From: CADEED01 sp035701825
Lineage (GTDB): Bacteria; Pseudomonadota; Gammaproteobacteria; Steroidobacterales; Steroidobacteraceae
DNA length: 64,000 nt
Direction: 5' to 3'
NCBI GenBank assembly: GCA_035701825.1
Contig: DASSRK010000036.1
Span: forward strand, 1 to 64,000
Below, in pieces: positions 1 through 8,635 of this stretch. Both the position numbers and the translations under genes were made by a program. The notes under the pieces are model-generated. The model saw only the letters and a list, made by a program, of their open reading frames with translations, ran no database searches and was not told the origin of the DNA. Within the stretch, counting starts at the first letter, position 1; each line of letters opens with the position of its first letter.

Positions 1-87
1 GCGGGGTCTTTTGACCTGGCGGTGGATGCGCCCGAGGGTCTTTGGCCGGCCCCGGTCGAGGCCCGCCGCGCAGCGGCTTTCTGGCGC

Positions 88-116
88 TTGACCTGTATGA
101 ATTCACAGTGTACAAA
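88..116 (+). promoter_or_regulatory. lexA promoter with LexA (SOS) box
   Basis: A -35 element TTGACC (88-93) and a -10 element TACAAA (111-116) are separated by 17 bases. The spacer holds CTGTATGAATTCACAG (93-108), a perfect match to the gammaproteobacterial SOS consensus CTGT-N8-ACAG. Bound LexA would cover the promoter and block RNA polymerase. The following genes are close together, so the box probably controls the whole run through dnaE2. Confidence 0.9.
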
Positions 117-152
117 TCCCCAGCCCTGATTCTTCTTTAAAAGGAATCCGCC

Positions 153-773
153 ATGTCCGATCTCACCCCGCGCCAGACCGAAATCCTGCGTCTCATCCAG
201 CGCGCCATTGCCGAAACCGGCATGCCGCCCACGCGCGCCGAGATCGCCAACGAGCTCGGTTTCAAATCCCCCAACGCCGCCGAAGAACACCTGCGTGCGC
301 TCGCGCGCAAGGGCGTCATCGCGCTCGTGCCAGGCGCTTCGCGCGGCATCAAGCTCATGGACACCATGCGCGAGCAGCTCGGCTTGCCGCTCATCGGCCG
401 TGTCGCCGCGGGTCGTCCGATACTCGCCGAAGAGAACATCGAGTCGCGCCTCGACATCGATCCGTCGATCTTCCAGCCCAAGCCGCACTACCTGCTGAAA
501 GTGGTCGGCATGTCGATGAAGGATGCCGGCATCCTCGATGGTGATCTCGTCGCCGTGCACCGCACGCCGGAAGTGCGCAACCGGCAGATCATCGTGGCGC
601 GCCTGGAGAACGAGGTCACCGTCAAGCGCTACAAGCAGGAAGGCCCGGTGGTGTGGCTCATGCCCGAGAACTCGGACTTCGAGCCCATCAAGGTCAACGT
701 CAAGGAAGATCCGCTCATCATCGAGGGCGTGGTGGTGGGTGTCCTGCGGCGTGGCAAGGCCATGGCGGCATGA
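153..773 (+). CDS. lexA: LexA, SOS response repressor and self-cleaving peptidase
   Basis: This is the transcriptional repressor of the SOS regulon. When RecA filaments form on damaged DNA it cuts itself and releases its targets. The 206-residue protein has the usual length. It has an N-terminal winged helix (about 1-70), an Ala86-Gly87 cleavage site and an S24-type peptidase fold with catalytic Ser121 (in GMSMKDAG) and Lys158 (in VTVKRY). An AAGGA ribosome site at 141-145 sits at normal distance from the ATG. A LexA box lies in its own promoter, so it is autoregulated. It heads an apparent operon that ends with the mutagenic polymerase genes. Confidence 0.97.
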   Translation: MSDLTPRQTEILRLIQRAIAETGMPPTRAEIANELGFKSPNAAEEHLRALARKGVIALVPGASRGIKLMDTMREQLGLPLIGRVAAGRPILAEENIESRLDIDPSIFQPKPHYLLKVVGMSMKDAGILDGDLVAVHRTPEVRNRQIIVARLENEVTVKRYKQEGPVVWLMPENSDFEPIKVNVKEDPLIIEGVVVGVLRRGKAMAA

Positions 774-811
774 GACGACGACTTCGATAAAAGAATATCC
801 CGGAGTTCTCC

Positions 812-1165
812 ATGTTGTTAGGACTGCGCACCGTGATCTACCGCGCGCCGGACATCGTCGCGGGCAAGCTCTGGTACACCAGGTTCCTCGGCTTCGGCCC
901 GTACTTCGACCAGCCGTTCTACGTCGGCTTCAACGTCGGCGGCTACGAGCTCGGGCTCGTGCCCGATGCACCGCTGGTCACGTCGGGCTCTTATTGGGGC
1001 GTGAAAGACATCGGCAGCGCGCATGCGCGGCTGCTCGAGCTGGGCGCCGCGCCCCGCAACGACATCCAGGACGTGGGCGAAGGCATCCGTGTCGCCGACG
1101 TGCTCGATCCCTTCGGCAACGTGCTGGGCATCATCGAGAACCCCCATTTCAAGGTGGGATCATGA
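812..1165 (+). CDS. VOC (glyoxalase/bleomycin-resistance fold) family protein
   Basis: This small 117-residue protein has one vicinal-oxygen-chelate module. It starts with LGLRTVIYRAPDI, followed by a beta-alpha pattern and the family-typical DPFGNVLGIIENP end. Such proteins usually act as metal-dependent dimers (glyoxalases, dioxygenases, drug-binding proteins); the substrate here cannot be told. A GGAG site lies at 802-805. The gene lies 38 bases after lexA, and its stop overlaps the next start in ATGA (1162-1165). It therefore sits inside the SOS operon, which is unusual company for this fold. Confidence 0.85.
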   Translation: MLLGLRTVIYRAPDIVAGKLWYTRFLGFGPYFDQPFYVGFNVGGYELGLVPDAPLVTSGSYWGVKDIGSAHARLLELGAAPRNDIQDVGEGIRVADVLDPFGNVLGIIENPHFKVGS

Positions 1166-1560
1166 GGCGCGCCACCGGAAGTTTCGAAGTCAGCCTGGAG
1201 CCATTGTCGAATACGGATGTTTCGAACAATGCGCATCTCGGCCGGTTGTTGCTCAACAAGAAGTTCAGCGGCGACCTGACGGCCTCGGCCCGCGGGCAGA
1301 TGCTCTCGGCTGGCACCGCCACGCGGGGTTCGGCCGCTTACGTGGCCATCGACCAGGTGACGGGCATGCTGGAGGGACGCAAGGGCAGTTTCATGTTGCA
1401 GCACACGGGGCGCATGAACCGCGGCGTGCCCTCGCTGTCCATCATGGTCGTGCCGGATTCGGGCACCGACGAGCTCGTGGGGCTGAGCGGCACGCTCAGC
1501 ATCAACGTGATCGATGGCAAGCACTTCTACGACTTCCTCTACTCATTTCCCGCGAGTTGA
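1162..1560 (+). CDS. DUF3224 family protein
   Basis: The 132-residue product matches the DUF3224 pattern: a start ATGSFEVSLEPL, then GDLTASARGQMLSAGT, then GRKGSFMLQHTGRMNRG and LSIMVVPDSGT. Members are small beta-barrel proteins of unknown function, often found next to glyoxalase-like or stress genes. The ATG overlaps the stop of the VOC gene (ATGA), which implies translational coupling, and imuA follows 16 bases later. The function is not known; its place suggests expression with the SOS mutagenesis genes. Confidence 0.85.
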   Translation: MRRATGSFEVSLEPLSNTDVSNNAHLGRLLLNKKFSGDLTASARGQMLSAGTATRGSAAYVAIDQVTGMLEGRKGSFMLQHTGRMNRGVPSLSIMVVPDSGTDELVGLSGTLSINVIDGKHFYDFLYSFPAS

Positions 1561-1576
1561 TGCCGACGCGTAATCC

Positions 1577-2218
1577 ATGGAAGAAGGCAACAACAAGCAA
1601 CTGGCGGAGTTGCTCGCACACCCGTCGGTGTGGCGCGGGCGAAGTCGCGCCGCCGTGGAAACCCTCTCCACGGGTTTTGCCGCGCTGGATGCCGGTCTGC
1701 CGGGCGGCGGCTGGCCGCGCCACGGCCTCGTAGAAATCCTCACTCCGCAGCCGGGCGTCGGCGAGTTCTACCTGTTGTTGCCGGCACTCGCGGCGTTGTC
1801 GCGCGTCGCGCCGGCGCGCTGGTGCGCCTGGATATCGCCGCCGCATGAGCCCTACGCGCCCGCGCTCGAGGCGCATGGCGTGGCGCTCGATCGCATGCTC
1901 GTCGTGAAAACCCACCTGCCCCTGTGGACGCACGAACAGGCGCTGCGTTCCGGGGCCTGCGAGATCGCGCTCGCGTGGCTGCCGCGCGCCAGTCCTCGCG
2001 CCATCCGCAGGCTGCAGCTCGCGGCCGAGCAGGGACGCACGCTCGGCGTGCTGTATCGCAGCCAGCGCTTCGCGCACATGGCCTCTCCGGCGATGTTGCG
2101 GGTGATGCTCGATCCGGTGACGGACGCGGGCCGGCACGGCGCGCGCGTGCGCCTGCTCAAGAGTCGCGGCGGCAGTCGCGAGCCCATCGATCTCACCTGG
2201 ACCGCGGCCGCGGCATGA
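1577..2218 (+). CDS. imuA: ImuA, RecA-like accessory protein of the SOS mutasome
   Basis: ImuA (also annotated SulA-like or RecA-like) is needed with ImuB and DnaE2 for damage-induced mutagenesis in bacteria that lack UmuDC. The 213-residue protein shows the family features LSTGFAALDAGLPGGGWPRHG near the N-terminus and GVGEFYLLLPALAAL after it. This region matches a RecA core, but no intact Walker A loop is visible. The ATG at 1577 has no strong ribosome site, so coupling to the preceding gene is likely. imuB follows after 13 bases. Confidence 0.88.
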   Translation: MEEGNNKQLAELLAHPSVWRGRSRAAVETLSTGFAALDAGLPGGGWPRHGLVEILTPQPGVGEFYLLLPALAALSRVAPARWCAWISPPHEPYAPALEAHGVALDRMLVVKTHLPLWTHEQALRSGACEIALAWLPRASPRAIRRLQLAAEQGRTLGVLYRSQRFAHMASPAMLRVMLDPVTDAGRHGARVRLLKSRGGSREPIDLTWTAAAA

Positions 2219-2231
2219 GTCGGAGGACATC

Positions 2232-3932
2232 GTGCACCCGCGTTCCTTTCGACTGAAGTTCCCGGAGCCGCTTCCTTCCGGATCGGCCCACGATTTCCCT
2301 GGGTCGAGTGCGACGCCGTCCGTTTTACGGGTGCGGCCGGCGTCGCCTCCACCCAAGGGGCCTCCCCGGGGTCCCGGCGAGCAGGCGGCGCTCGCGCTCC
2401 AGCCGCGCGAGTTGTGGGTCGCCGCGCACGTGCCGCAGCTGTCGCTGGTCGCGTCAGGCAGCGGCACTGAAACCGCTCCGCGGGTGATCGTCGATCCCGA
2501 AGATCATCACCAGCGCATCATCGACGCGGATGCACGCGCGCAGGAGGCGGGGGTTCGTCCCGGCATGACGCTGGCCGCGGCGCTGGCCGCCGCGCCACAC
2601 ATCGAACCGCGGCCGCGAGACCCGGCGCGCGAGCACGAGCTCATGCTGCGCCTGGCGGGCGTCGCCGCGCGGTTCACGCCGCAGGTATCCATCGAGCCGC
2701 CCGACGGGCTGCTGCTGGAGATCAAGCCCAGCATCATGCTGTTCGGTGGCCTGCGGCAGCTATGCCGCTCGCTGCGCGACGCCTGTGGCGCCGATCCCGT
2801 GCTCGCCCGGCTCGGCGCCGCACCGCGCTTCACGCTGGCTCCCACGGCGCTGGCGGCGCTCGCCGCCGCGCGCGCCGGCGCACGTTGTTTCATCACCGAC
2901 CCGGCGGTGTTGCCGGCGCGGCTCAAACCACTGCCGCTCGCCGTATTGCGCTGGCGCGAGGAGCAGAACGCGCGCCTCGCGGCCATGGGAGTGCGCACGC
3001 TCGGCGAGCTCATACGCCTGCCGCGCGCGGGCTTCGCACGACGTTTCGGCCCCGCGCAGCTCGCCGACCTCGACCGGTTGCTGGGGCGCCGCGCCGATCC
3101 GCGCCGGCGCCTGGCGCCGCGCGAACGTTATCGCGGCACGCGCGACCTCGATCACGAGATCGAGGATCACGAGCGCATCCTGCACGCGCTCGCGCCGCTG
3201 CTGCAGGAACTCGAGCAGTTCCTGCGCGCGCGCCAGCGCGGCATCACGGCGTTGCAATGCCGTTTCCATCATTACCGCGCGGCGCCGACGCACTGCACGC
3301 TGCGACTGGCGGCGCCCGAGGCCAGCGCCGAGCGCTTCACGCGCTTGCTGCGCGAACGGCTCGCGACGCTGGCGCTGCCCGGGCCGGTGCGACGTTGCGA
3401 GCTGCGGGGTGGCGCGCTCACGCAGCGCGCGCTCGACAGCCGGCATTTGTGGTCGCCTGGCGAGCACGGCCACACCGGCTCGCGCGAGATGCCGGCCCTG
3501 GTCGAGCACCTGCGCGCGCGGCTCGGCGTGAACGCCGTGTACGGCCTGCGCCGCGTCGCGGAGCATCGGCCCGAGAACGCCTGGCGCGTGGCCGAGCCCG
3601 TGCTGCCCGGCGCCGCCAAGCCCGCCGCTGCGAAGCCCGAGGCCGTGAATCGCGATGCCATCGACGCCGGCCTGCCGGCGCACCTGCCTTTCCGTCGTCC
3701 GCCGTGGCTCCTGCAGGCGCCGCTCGCGCTCGATGCGCATCGCGGCCGTCCACGCCATGGAGGGGCGCTCGAAATGCTGGCCGGCCCCGAGCGCATCGAA
3801 AGCGGCTGGTGGGACGGCGGCGACGTGCAACGCGACTACTACATCGCGCGCCGCGCCGACGGTGCGCGGCTGTGGATCTACCGGGAATGCGGCGGCGCGC
3901 GCCGCTGGTTCCTGCACGGGATCTTCGGATGA
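2232..3932 (+). CDS. imuB: ImuB, catalytically inactive Y-family polymerase homologue
   Basis: ImuB is a Y-family polymerase relative that lacks the catalytic acidic residues and acts as an adaptor between DnaE2 and the beta clamp. The start is GTG at 2232, behind a strong GGAGGAC site. The core begins near residue 58 with LWVAAHVPQL, where active polymerases carry DMDAFF-like acids. The usual SxDE motif is also absent (PSIMLFGGL instead). Before the core lies a proline-rich stretch of about 55 residues not usual for the family. The C-terminal module ends GARRWFLHGIFG, typical of ImuB. Its stop overlaps the dnaE2 start (ATGA). Confidence 0.92.
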   Translation: MHPRSFRLKFPEPLPSGSAHDFPGSSATPSVLRVRPASPPPKGPPRGPGEQAALALQPRELWVAAHVPQLSLVASGSGTETAPRVIVDPEDHHQRIIDADARAQEAGVRPGMTLAAALAAAPHIEPRPRDPAREHELMLRLAGVAARFTPQVSIEPPDGLLLEIKPSIMLFGGLRQLCRSLRDACGADPVLARLGAAPRFTLAPTALAALAAARAGARCFITDPAVLPARLKPLPLAVLRWREEQNARLAAMGVRTLGELIRLPRAGFARRFGPAQLADLDRLLGRRADPRRRLAPRERYRGTRDLDHEIEDHERILHALAPLLQELEQFLRARQRGITALQCRFHHYRAAPTHCTLRLAAPEASAERFTRLLRERLATLALPGPVRRCELRGGALTQRALDSRHLWSPGEHGHTGSREMPALVEHLRARLGVNAVYGLRRVAEHRPENAWRVAEPVLPGAAKPAAAKPEAVNRDAIDAGLPAHLPFRRPPWLLQAPLALDAHRGRPRHGGALEMLAGPERIESGWWDGGDVQRDYYIARRADGARLWIYRECGGARRWFLHGIFG

Positions 3933-6900
3933 AGCCCGAGGCTGCGGCCTACGCGGAGCTGCACTGCCTCAGCAACTTCAGTTTCCTGCGCGGCGCCTCG
4001 CACGCCGAGGAGCTGGTGGTGCAGGCGCGCGAGCTGGGTTACACGGCGCTGGCCATCACCGACGAGTGCTCGCTCGCGGGCGTGGTGCGCGCGCACACCG
4101 CGGTCCGCAAGATCGGCGGCGGCATCAAACTACTCATCGGCGCGGAATTCACGCTCGACTGCGGCCTGCGCCTGGTGGTCATCGCGCGCAACCGTGCAGG
4201 GTATGGGCGCCTGTCGCGGCTCATCACGCGCGGGCGGCGCAAGGCCGGGAAGGGCAGCTACTCGCTGGGGCGCGCGGACGTCGCGGAATTCCTCGCCGAC
4301 CTGCCGGACGGCACGCTGGCGCTGTGGCTGCCGCGGCTCGCGCAAGACGCGGACGCGGCCGAGGGCGCGTGGATGGCGCGCACCTTCGCCGGGCGCGCCT
4401 GGATCGCGGTCGAGCTCATGCGCGACGGTCGCGACCGCGAGCGCCTGGCGCATTGCCGGCGTCTCGGCGAGCGGCACGCGCTGCCCCTCACCGCCGCCGG
4501 TGACGTGCACATGCACGTGCGCGAACGCCGCGCGTTGCAGGACGCGCTGACCGCGGTGCGCCACGGGGTCACGCTGGCCGAGGCCGGCGAGCGCCTGTTC
4601 CCCAACGGCGAGCGGCACCTGCGCCCGCGCGAGCGGCTCGCAGCGCTCTATCCACCCGAACTGCTCGCCGAGAGCGTGCGCATCGCGGCGCTCGCGGATT
4701 TCTCGCTCGACGAGCTGCGCTACGAGTATCCGCGCGAGCTGGTACCGGCCGGCGAGACGCCCGCCTCGCACCTGCGCAAGCTCGCCGAGGCCGGCGCGCG
4801 CCGCCGCTGGCCGGCGGGCGTGCCGCCGGCGATGCAGGACAAGATCGACTACGAGCTCGCGCTCATCGCCGACCTCAAATACGAGTCCTATTTCCTCACC
4901 GTGCATGACATCGTGAGCGAGGCGCGGCGGCTCAGCATCCTGTGCCAGGGCCGCGGTTCGGCGGCGAACTCGGTGGTGTGCTACTGCCTCGGCGTCACCG
5001 AGGTGGATCCGTCGCGCGGCGAGCTGCTCATGGAGCGCTTCATCTCGCGCGAGCGCAACGAGCCGCCGGACATCGACATCGATTTCGAGCACGAACGGCG
5101 CGAGGAGGTCATCCAGTACATCTACCGCAAGTACGGCCGCGACCGCACGGCGCTCACGGCCACGGTCATCAGCTACCGGCCGCGCAGCGCGCTGCGCGAC
5201 ATGGCCAAGGCCATGGGGCTCGACGCGGTGCAGGCCGAGCGGCTGTCGGGCGCGATGCAGTGGTGGGACAACACGGTCGACGAGGAGCGGGTGCGCGAGG
5301 CGGGCTTCGAGCCCGACAACCCGAAGCTGCGCATGCTGATGGCGCTGGTCGGCCAGTTGCTCGGCTTTCCGCGGCACCTGTCGCAGCACGTGGGCGGCTT
5401 CGTCATCTCCCAGGGACTGCTCGAGGAAATGGTGCCCATCGAAAACGCGGCCATGGAAGACCGCACCGTCATCGAATGGGACAAGGACGATCTCGACGAC
5501 CTCGGCCTGCTCAAGGTGGACGTGCTGGGCCTCGGCATGCTGTCGGCGCTGCGCCGCGGCCTCGATCTGGTCGCGGGTTTCCGCGGCAAGACCTTCGGGC
5601 TCGCCGACATCCCGCGCGAGGACCCGCGCGTCTACGAGATGATCTCGCGCGCCGACACCATCGGCGTGTTCCAGATCGAGTCGCGCGCGCAGATGTCGAT
5701 GCTGCCGCGCCTGCAGCCGCGCGAGTTCTACGACCTGGTCATCGAGGTCGCCATCGTGCGACCGGGCCCGATCCAGGGCGGCATGGTGCATCCCTATCTG
5801 CGCCGGCGGCAGGGGCTCGATCCGGTCACCTATCCGAGCGATGCCGTCAAGGGTGTGCTGTCGCGCACGCTCGGCGTGCCGATCTTCCAGGAGCAGGTGA
5901 TGCAGCTCGCCATCGTCGCGGCGGGATTCACGCCGGGCGAGGCGGACCAGCTGCGCCGGAGCATGGCCGCGTGGAAACGCCGCGGCGGGCTCGGTCACTT
6001 CGAGCAGCGGCTCATCGCCGGCATGAAGGAGCGCGGCTACGACGAGAGTTTCGCGCACCAGATCTTCAGCCAGATCCAGGGGTTCGGCGAGTACGGCTTT
6101 CCCGAATCCCATGCCGCGAGCTTCGCGTTGCTGGTCTACAGCTCCGCGTGGCTGAAGCGTTTCGAACCCGCGGCCTTCACCTGCGCGCTGCTCAACAGCC
6201 AGCCCATGGGGTTCTACGCGCCGGCGCAACTGGTGCGCGATGCGCGCGACCATGGTGTCGAAGTCCGGCCGAGCTGTGTCTGCGCCAGTAGTTGGGATTG
6301 CTCACTCGAACGAAGGGACGATGGTGAGCCCGCCTTGCGCCTGGGACTGCGCCTCGTCAAGGGACTGGGCGAGGAAGCCGCCGCGCGCATCGCCGCGGCC
6401 CGCGCCGCGGCGCCTTTCGCGAGCGTGCAGGACCTGACGTTGCGCGCCGCCCTCGAACGGCGTGAGCTCGAGGCGCTGGCCGACGCGGGCAGCCTGCGGA
6501 ACCTGTCCGGCAACCGCCACCTGACCTTCTGGCAGGTGGCCGGGACCGAGCAGGAGCTGCCGCTCGCTCCCGTGCCGCGCGCGGCCGAGGCGACGCCGTT
6601 GCTCGCGCCGCCCACCGAAGGACAGAACATCGCGGCGGACTACCGCTCCACGGGGCTCACGCTCGGCCGGCATCCGCTCGCGTTATTGCGCGATCAGCTC
6701 GCCGCGGAGCACGTGCTCAGCGCGGCGGAGCTGCGCGAGCTGCCGCACGCGCGCGTGGTGCGCGTGGCTGGCATCGTCACCGCGCGCCAGCGGCCGCAGA
6801 GCGCCGGGGGCGTCATGTTCGTGACGCTGGAGGACGAGACCGGCTTCGTGAATCTCATCGTCTGGGAGCGCGTCTGGTCGCGCGCGCGGCGCATCGCGAA

Positions 6901-7036
6901 CAACTCGCGGCTGCTCGAGGTGCAGGGGCTGTTGCAGAAGGAGGGCGGCGTCACCCACGTGGTGGCGCGCCGACTGGTGGATCGCACCGCGCTGCTGGGC
7001 GAGGTGGTGACGCCCCAGTCGCGAGATTTCAGGTAG
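3929..7036 (+). CDS. dnaE2: DnaE2, error-prone DNA polymerase III alpha subunit
   Basis: This is the C-family polymerase that performs translesion synthesis with ImuA and ImuB. The 1035-residue length is normal for DnaE2 and shorter than replicative DnaE. An N-terminal PHP domain starts ELHCLSNFSFLRG; as in other DnaE2 proteins its metal site looks degenerate. Two catalytic aspartates lie in DIDIDF at 381-386. The tail includes an OB-fold (VVRVAGIVTARQRPQ and GFVNLIVWERVW). It overlaps imuB by four bases and ends the SOS operon. No clear terminator was seen in the 26 bases before the next convergent gene. Confidence 0.96.
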   Translation: MKPEAAAYAELHCLSNFSFLRGASHAEELVVQARELGYTALAITDECSLAGVVRAHTAVRKIGGGIKLLIGAEFTLDCGLRLVVIARNRAGYGRLSRLITRGRRKAGKGSYSLGRADVAEFLADLPDGTLALWLPRLAQDADAAEGAWMARTFAGRAWIAVELMRDGRDRERLAHCRRLGERHALPLTAAGDVHMHVRERRALQDALTAVRHGVTLAEAGERLFPNGERHLRPRERLAALYPPELLAESVRIAALADFSLDELRYEYPRELVPAGETPASHLRKLAEAGARRRWPAGVPPAMQDKIDYELALIADLKYESYFLTVHDIVSEARRLSILCQGRGSAANSVVCYCLGVTEVDPSRGELLMERFISRERNEPPDIDIDFEHERREEVIQYIYRKYGRDRTALTATVISYRPRSALRDMAKAMGLDAVQAERLSGAMQWWDNTVDEERVREAGFEPDNPKLRMLMALVGQLLGFPRHLSQHVGGFVISQGLLEEMVPIENAAMEDRTVIEWDKDDLDDLGLLKVDVLGLGMLSALRRGLDLVAGFRGKTFGLADIPREDPRVYEMISRADTIGVFQIESRAQMSMLPRLQPREFYDLVIEVAIVRPGPIQGGMVHPYLRRRQGLDPVTYPSDAVKGVLSRTLGVPIFQEQVMQLAIVAAGFTPGEADQLRRSMAAWKRRGGLGHFEQRLIAGMKERGYDESFAHQIFSQIQGFGEYGFPESHAASFALLVYSSAWLKRFEPAAFTCALLNSQPMGFYAPAQLVRDARDHGVEVRPSCVCASSWDCSLERRDDGEPALRLGLRLVKGLGEEAAARIAAARAAAPFASVQDLTLRAALERRELEALADAGSLRNLSGNRHLTFWQVAGTEQELPLAPVPRAAEATPLLAPPTEGQNIAADYRSTGLTLGRHPLALLRDQLAAEHVLSAAELRELPHARVVRVAGIVTARQRPQSAGGVMFVTLEDETGFVNLIVWERVWSRARRIANNSRLLEVQGLLQKEGGVTHVVARRLVDRTALLGEVVTPQSRDFR

Positions 7037-7062
7037 TCAGGAGGCGCCGGCCCGGCACCGTA

Positions 7063-7335
7063 TCAGGAAGCGTTCTTGGAGGCGTTCATCTTGCGCACCG
7101 CGGTCGAGTCGTCGTCGATGTTGTAATCGTCGAAGTCGCTGGTGAGCTCGGCGGTGTACTTTTCCTCGAGGCGACGCTCGAGCCTGCGCCAGGCGGGATC
7201 GCCCAGCTTCTGGCCGCGCTTCTTGGCGGCATCGAGGTCCTTGGCGAGCCTGTCGAAGTCCACTTCGCTCGTGGCCTCGAACGCCGGCTCCTCCTCGTCC
7301 TCGTCGAACTCTTCTGACTCGGGCTTCTCGTTCAT
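7063..7335 (-). CDS. small acidic hypothetical protein
   Basis: The 90-residue product begins MNEKPESEEFDEDEEEPAF, a very acidic stretch. A basic helical part follows (DLDAAKKRGQKLGDPAWRRLERRLEEKY) and then SDFDDYNIDDD. No known domain or function is recognised. An upstream in-frame start would add 28 residues, but the internal ATG fits better because a promoter lies only about 30 bases upstream of it. It lies 80 bases downstream of gspF on the same strand but appears to have its own promoter. Confidence 0.7.
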   Translation of the reverse strand: MNEKPESEEFDEDEEEPAFEATSEVDFDRLAKDLDAAKKRGQKLGDPAWRRLERRLEEKYTAELTSDFDDYNIDDDSTAVRKMNASKNAS

Positions 7336-7366
7336 CGTCGTAAACGGCGCGACCTCAGATGCGCGC

Positions 7367-7395
7367 GTTATAAAACGAGCCGGGATGTCATGCAA
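7367..7395 (-). promoter_or_regulatory. sigma-70-type promoter of the small acidic gene
   Basis: On the minus strand TTGCAT (7395-7390) and TATAAC (7372-7367) are separated by exactly 17 bases. Transcription would start near 7360, about 25 bases before the ATG at 7335. This suggests independent expression of the small acidic protein rather than read-through from gspF. Confidence 0.6.
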
Positions 7396-7415
7396 TGGCT
7401 GAATGCCGGTTAACG

Positions 7416-8630
7416 TCAACGAATGTAGTTATTCATTTCGAAAATGGGCATGAGCATTGCAAAAACGATGCCCATCACGAAGAGGCCCATCACAACTATC
7501 AGCAATGGACCCAGCAAGCCGACGAGCGCGCCCATCATGGAGTCGAGCTCGCGCTCCTGGTTGGTGGCGGCGCGCTCCAGCATTGTGTCGAGCTCGCCGC
7601 TCGACTCGCCCGAAGAAATCAGATGCACCGTCATGGGTGGAAACAGTTTGCTCTGTGCGAGCGAGCGGCCGATGGGCGCGCCTTCGCGCACGCGGGCGGC
7701 GGCGGCGGCGACCGCGTCGCGCATCGGCAGGTTGGTCACGACCTCGCCGGCGATGCGCATGGCTTCGAGCACCGGCACGGCACTCGCCGTCAGGATGCTG
7801 AAAGTACGCGTGAAGCGCGCGGTGTTGAAGCCGCGCACCAGCCGTCCGAACAGCGGCAGCCGCAGCTGGAAACGATGGAAACGGCGCCGGTTGTCCGGGT
7901 TCTTGAGCCAGTAGATGAACCCGAAGATCGCCGCGACGATGGCGATCAGCAGGTAAATGCCATAGTTGCGCAGGAAATCGCTGACGAAGATCAGCACCTG
8001 CGTGGCCCAGGGCAGCTTGCCCTTGCTCGACTCGAATACCTCGATCACTTTCGGGACGACGTACACCATCATGCCGGTCACGATGCCGAGGCAGACGATG
8101 GACAGCACGATGGGGTAGAGCAGCGCGCCCAGGATTTTCTGGCGCGTCACTTCACGGTTCTCGGTGTAATCGGCCAGCCGTTCGAGTACGCCATCGAGAC
8201 GGCCGGAGCTCTCACCCGCGGACACCGTGGAGCGGTAGATCTCCGGGAACACCTTGGGAAATTCGGCCAGGCCGTCGGCCAGCGTGTGGCCCTCCATGAC
8301 CTTGGCGCGTACGCCGAGCATGATGCTCTGGACACGCGGCTTCTCGGACTGCTGCGAGACCGCCAGCAGCGCCTCTTCGAGCGGCAGGCCCGCCTTGACC
8401 AGCGTCGCGAGCTGGCGTGTCAGCAGCGACAGGTCGCTCGCCGAGACACCCCGCCGCAGCGAGAAGCCTGCCTGTCGTTTCGCTTCGCCGTGCTTGACCT
8501 CGGCGACGGTGACCGGCAGCAGTTTCTGGTCGCGCAGGATCTGCCGGACGTGCTTGATGGTGTCGCCTTCGACGACTCCGTGCTGCTCGCGACCCGCGGT
8601 GTCGAGGGCGGTGTATTCGAAGGCGCCCAC
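7416..8630 (-). CDS. gspF: GspF, type II secretion inner-membrane platform protein
   Basis: GspF is the polytopic core of the T2SS inner-membrane platform; the GspE ATPase acts against it to assemble the pseudopilus. The protein (404 residues) has the duplicated GspF/PilC domain: RQLATLVKAGLPLEEAL in the first half and FTRTFSILTASAVPVLEAM in the second, with hydrophobic spans around 165-225 and at the C-terminus. I chose GTG at 8630, because GAGGA lies nine bases before it and the product then starts GAFEYTALD as in homologues. A TTG at 8639 overlapping the gspE stop is the alternative. Confidence 0.93.
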   Translation of the reverse strand: MGAFEYTALDTAGREQHGVVEGDTIKHVRQILRDQKLLPVTVAEVKHGEAKRQAGFSLRRGVSASDLSLLTRQLATLVKAGLPLEEALLAVSQQSEKPRVQSIMLGVRAKVMEGHTLADGLAEFPKVFPEIYRSTVSAGESSGRLDGVLERLADYTENREVTRQKILGALLYPIVLSIVCLGIVTGMMVYVVPKVIEVFESSKGKLPWATQVLIFVSDFLRNYGIYLLIAIVAAIFGFIYWLKNPDNRRRFHRFQLRLPLFGRLVRGFNTARFTRTFSILTASAVPVLEAMRIAGEVVTNLPMRDAVAAAAARVREGAPIGRSLAQSKLFPPMTVHLISSGESSGELDTMLERAATNQERELDSMMGALVGLLGPLLIVVMGLFVMGIVFAMLMPIFEMNNYIR

Positions 8631-8635
8631 GAGGA

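Noticed and set aside
7037..7062. GC-rich imperfect hairpin after dnaE2 as a terminator
   Set aside because: The stem has mismatches and there is no T-tract on either strand.
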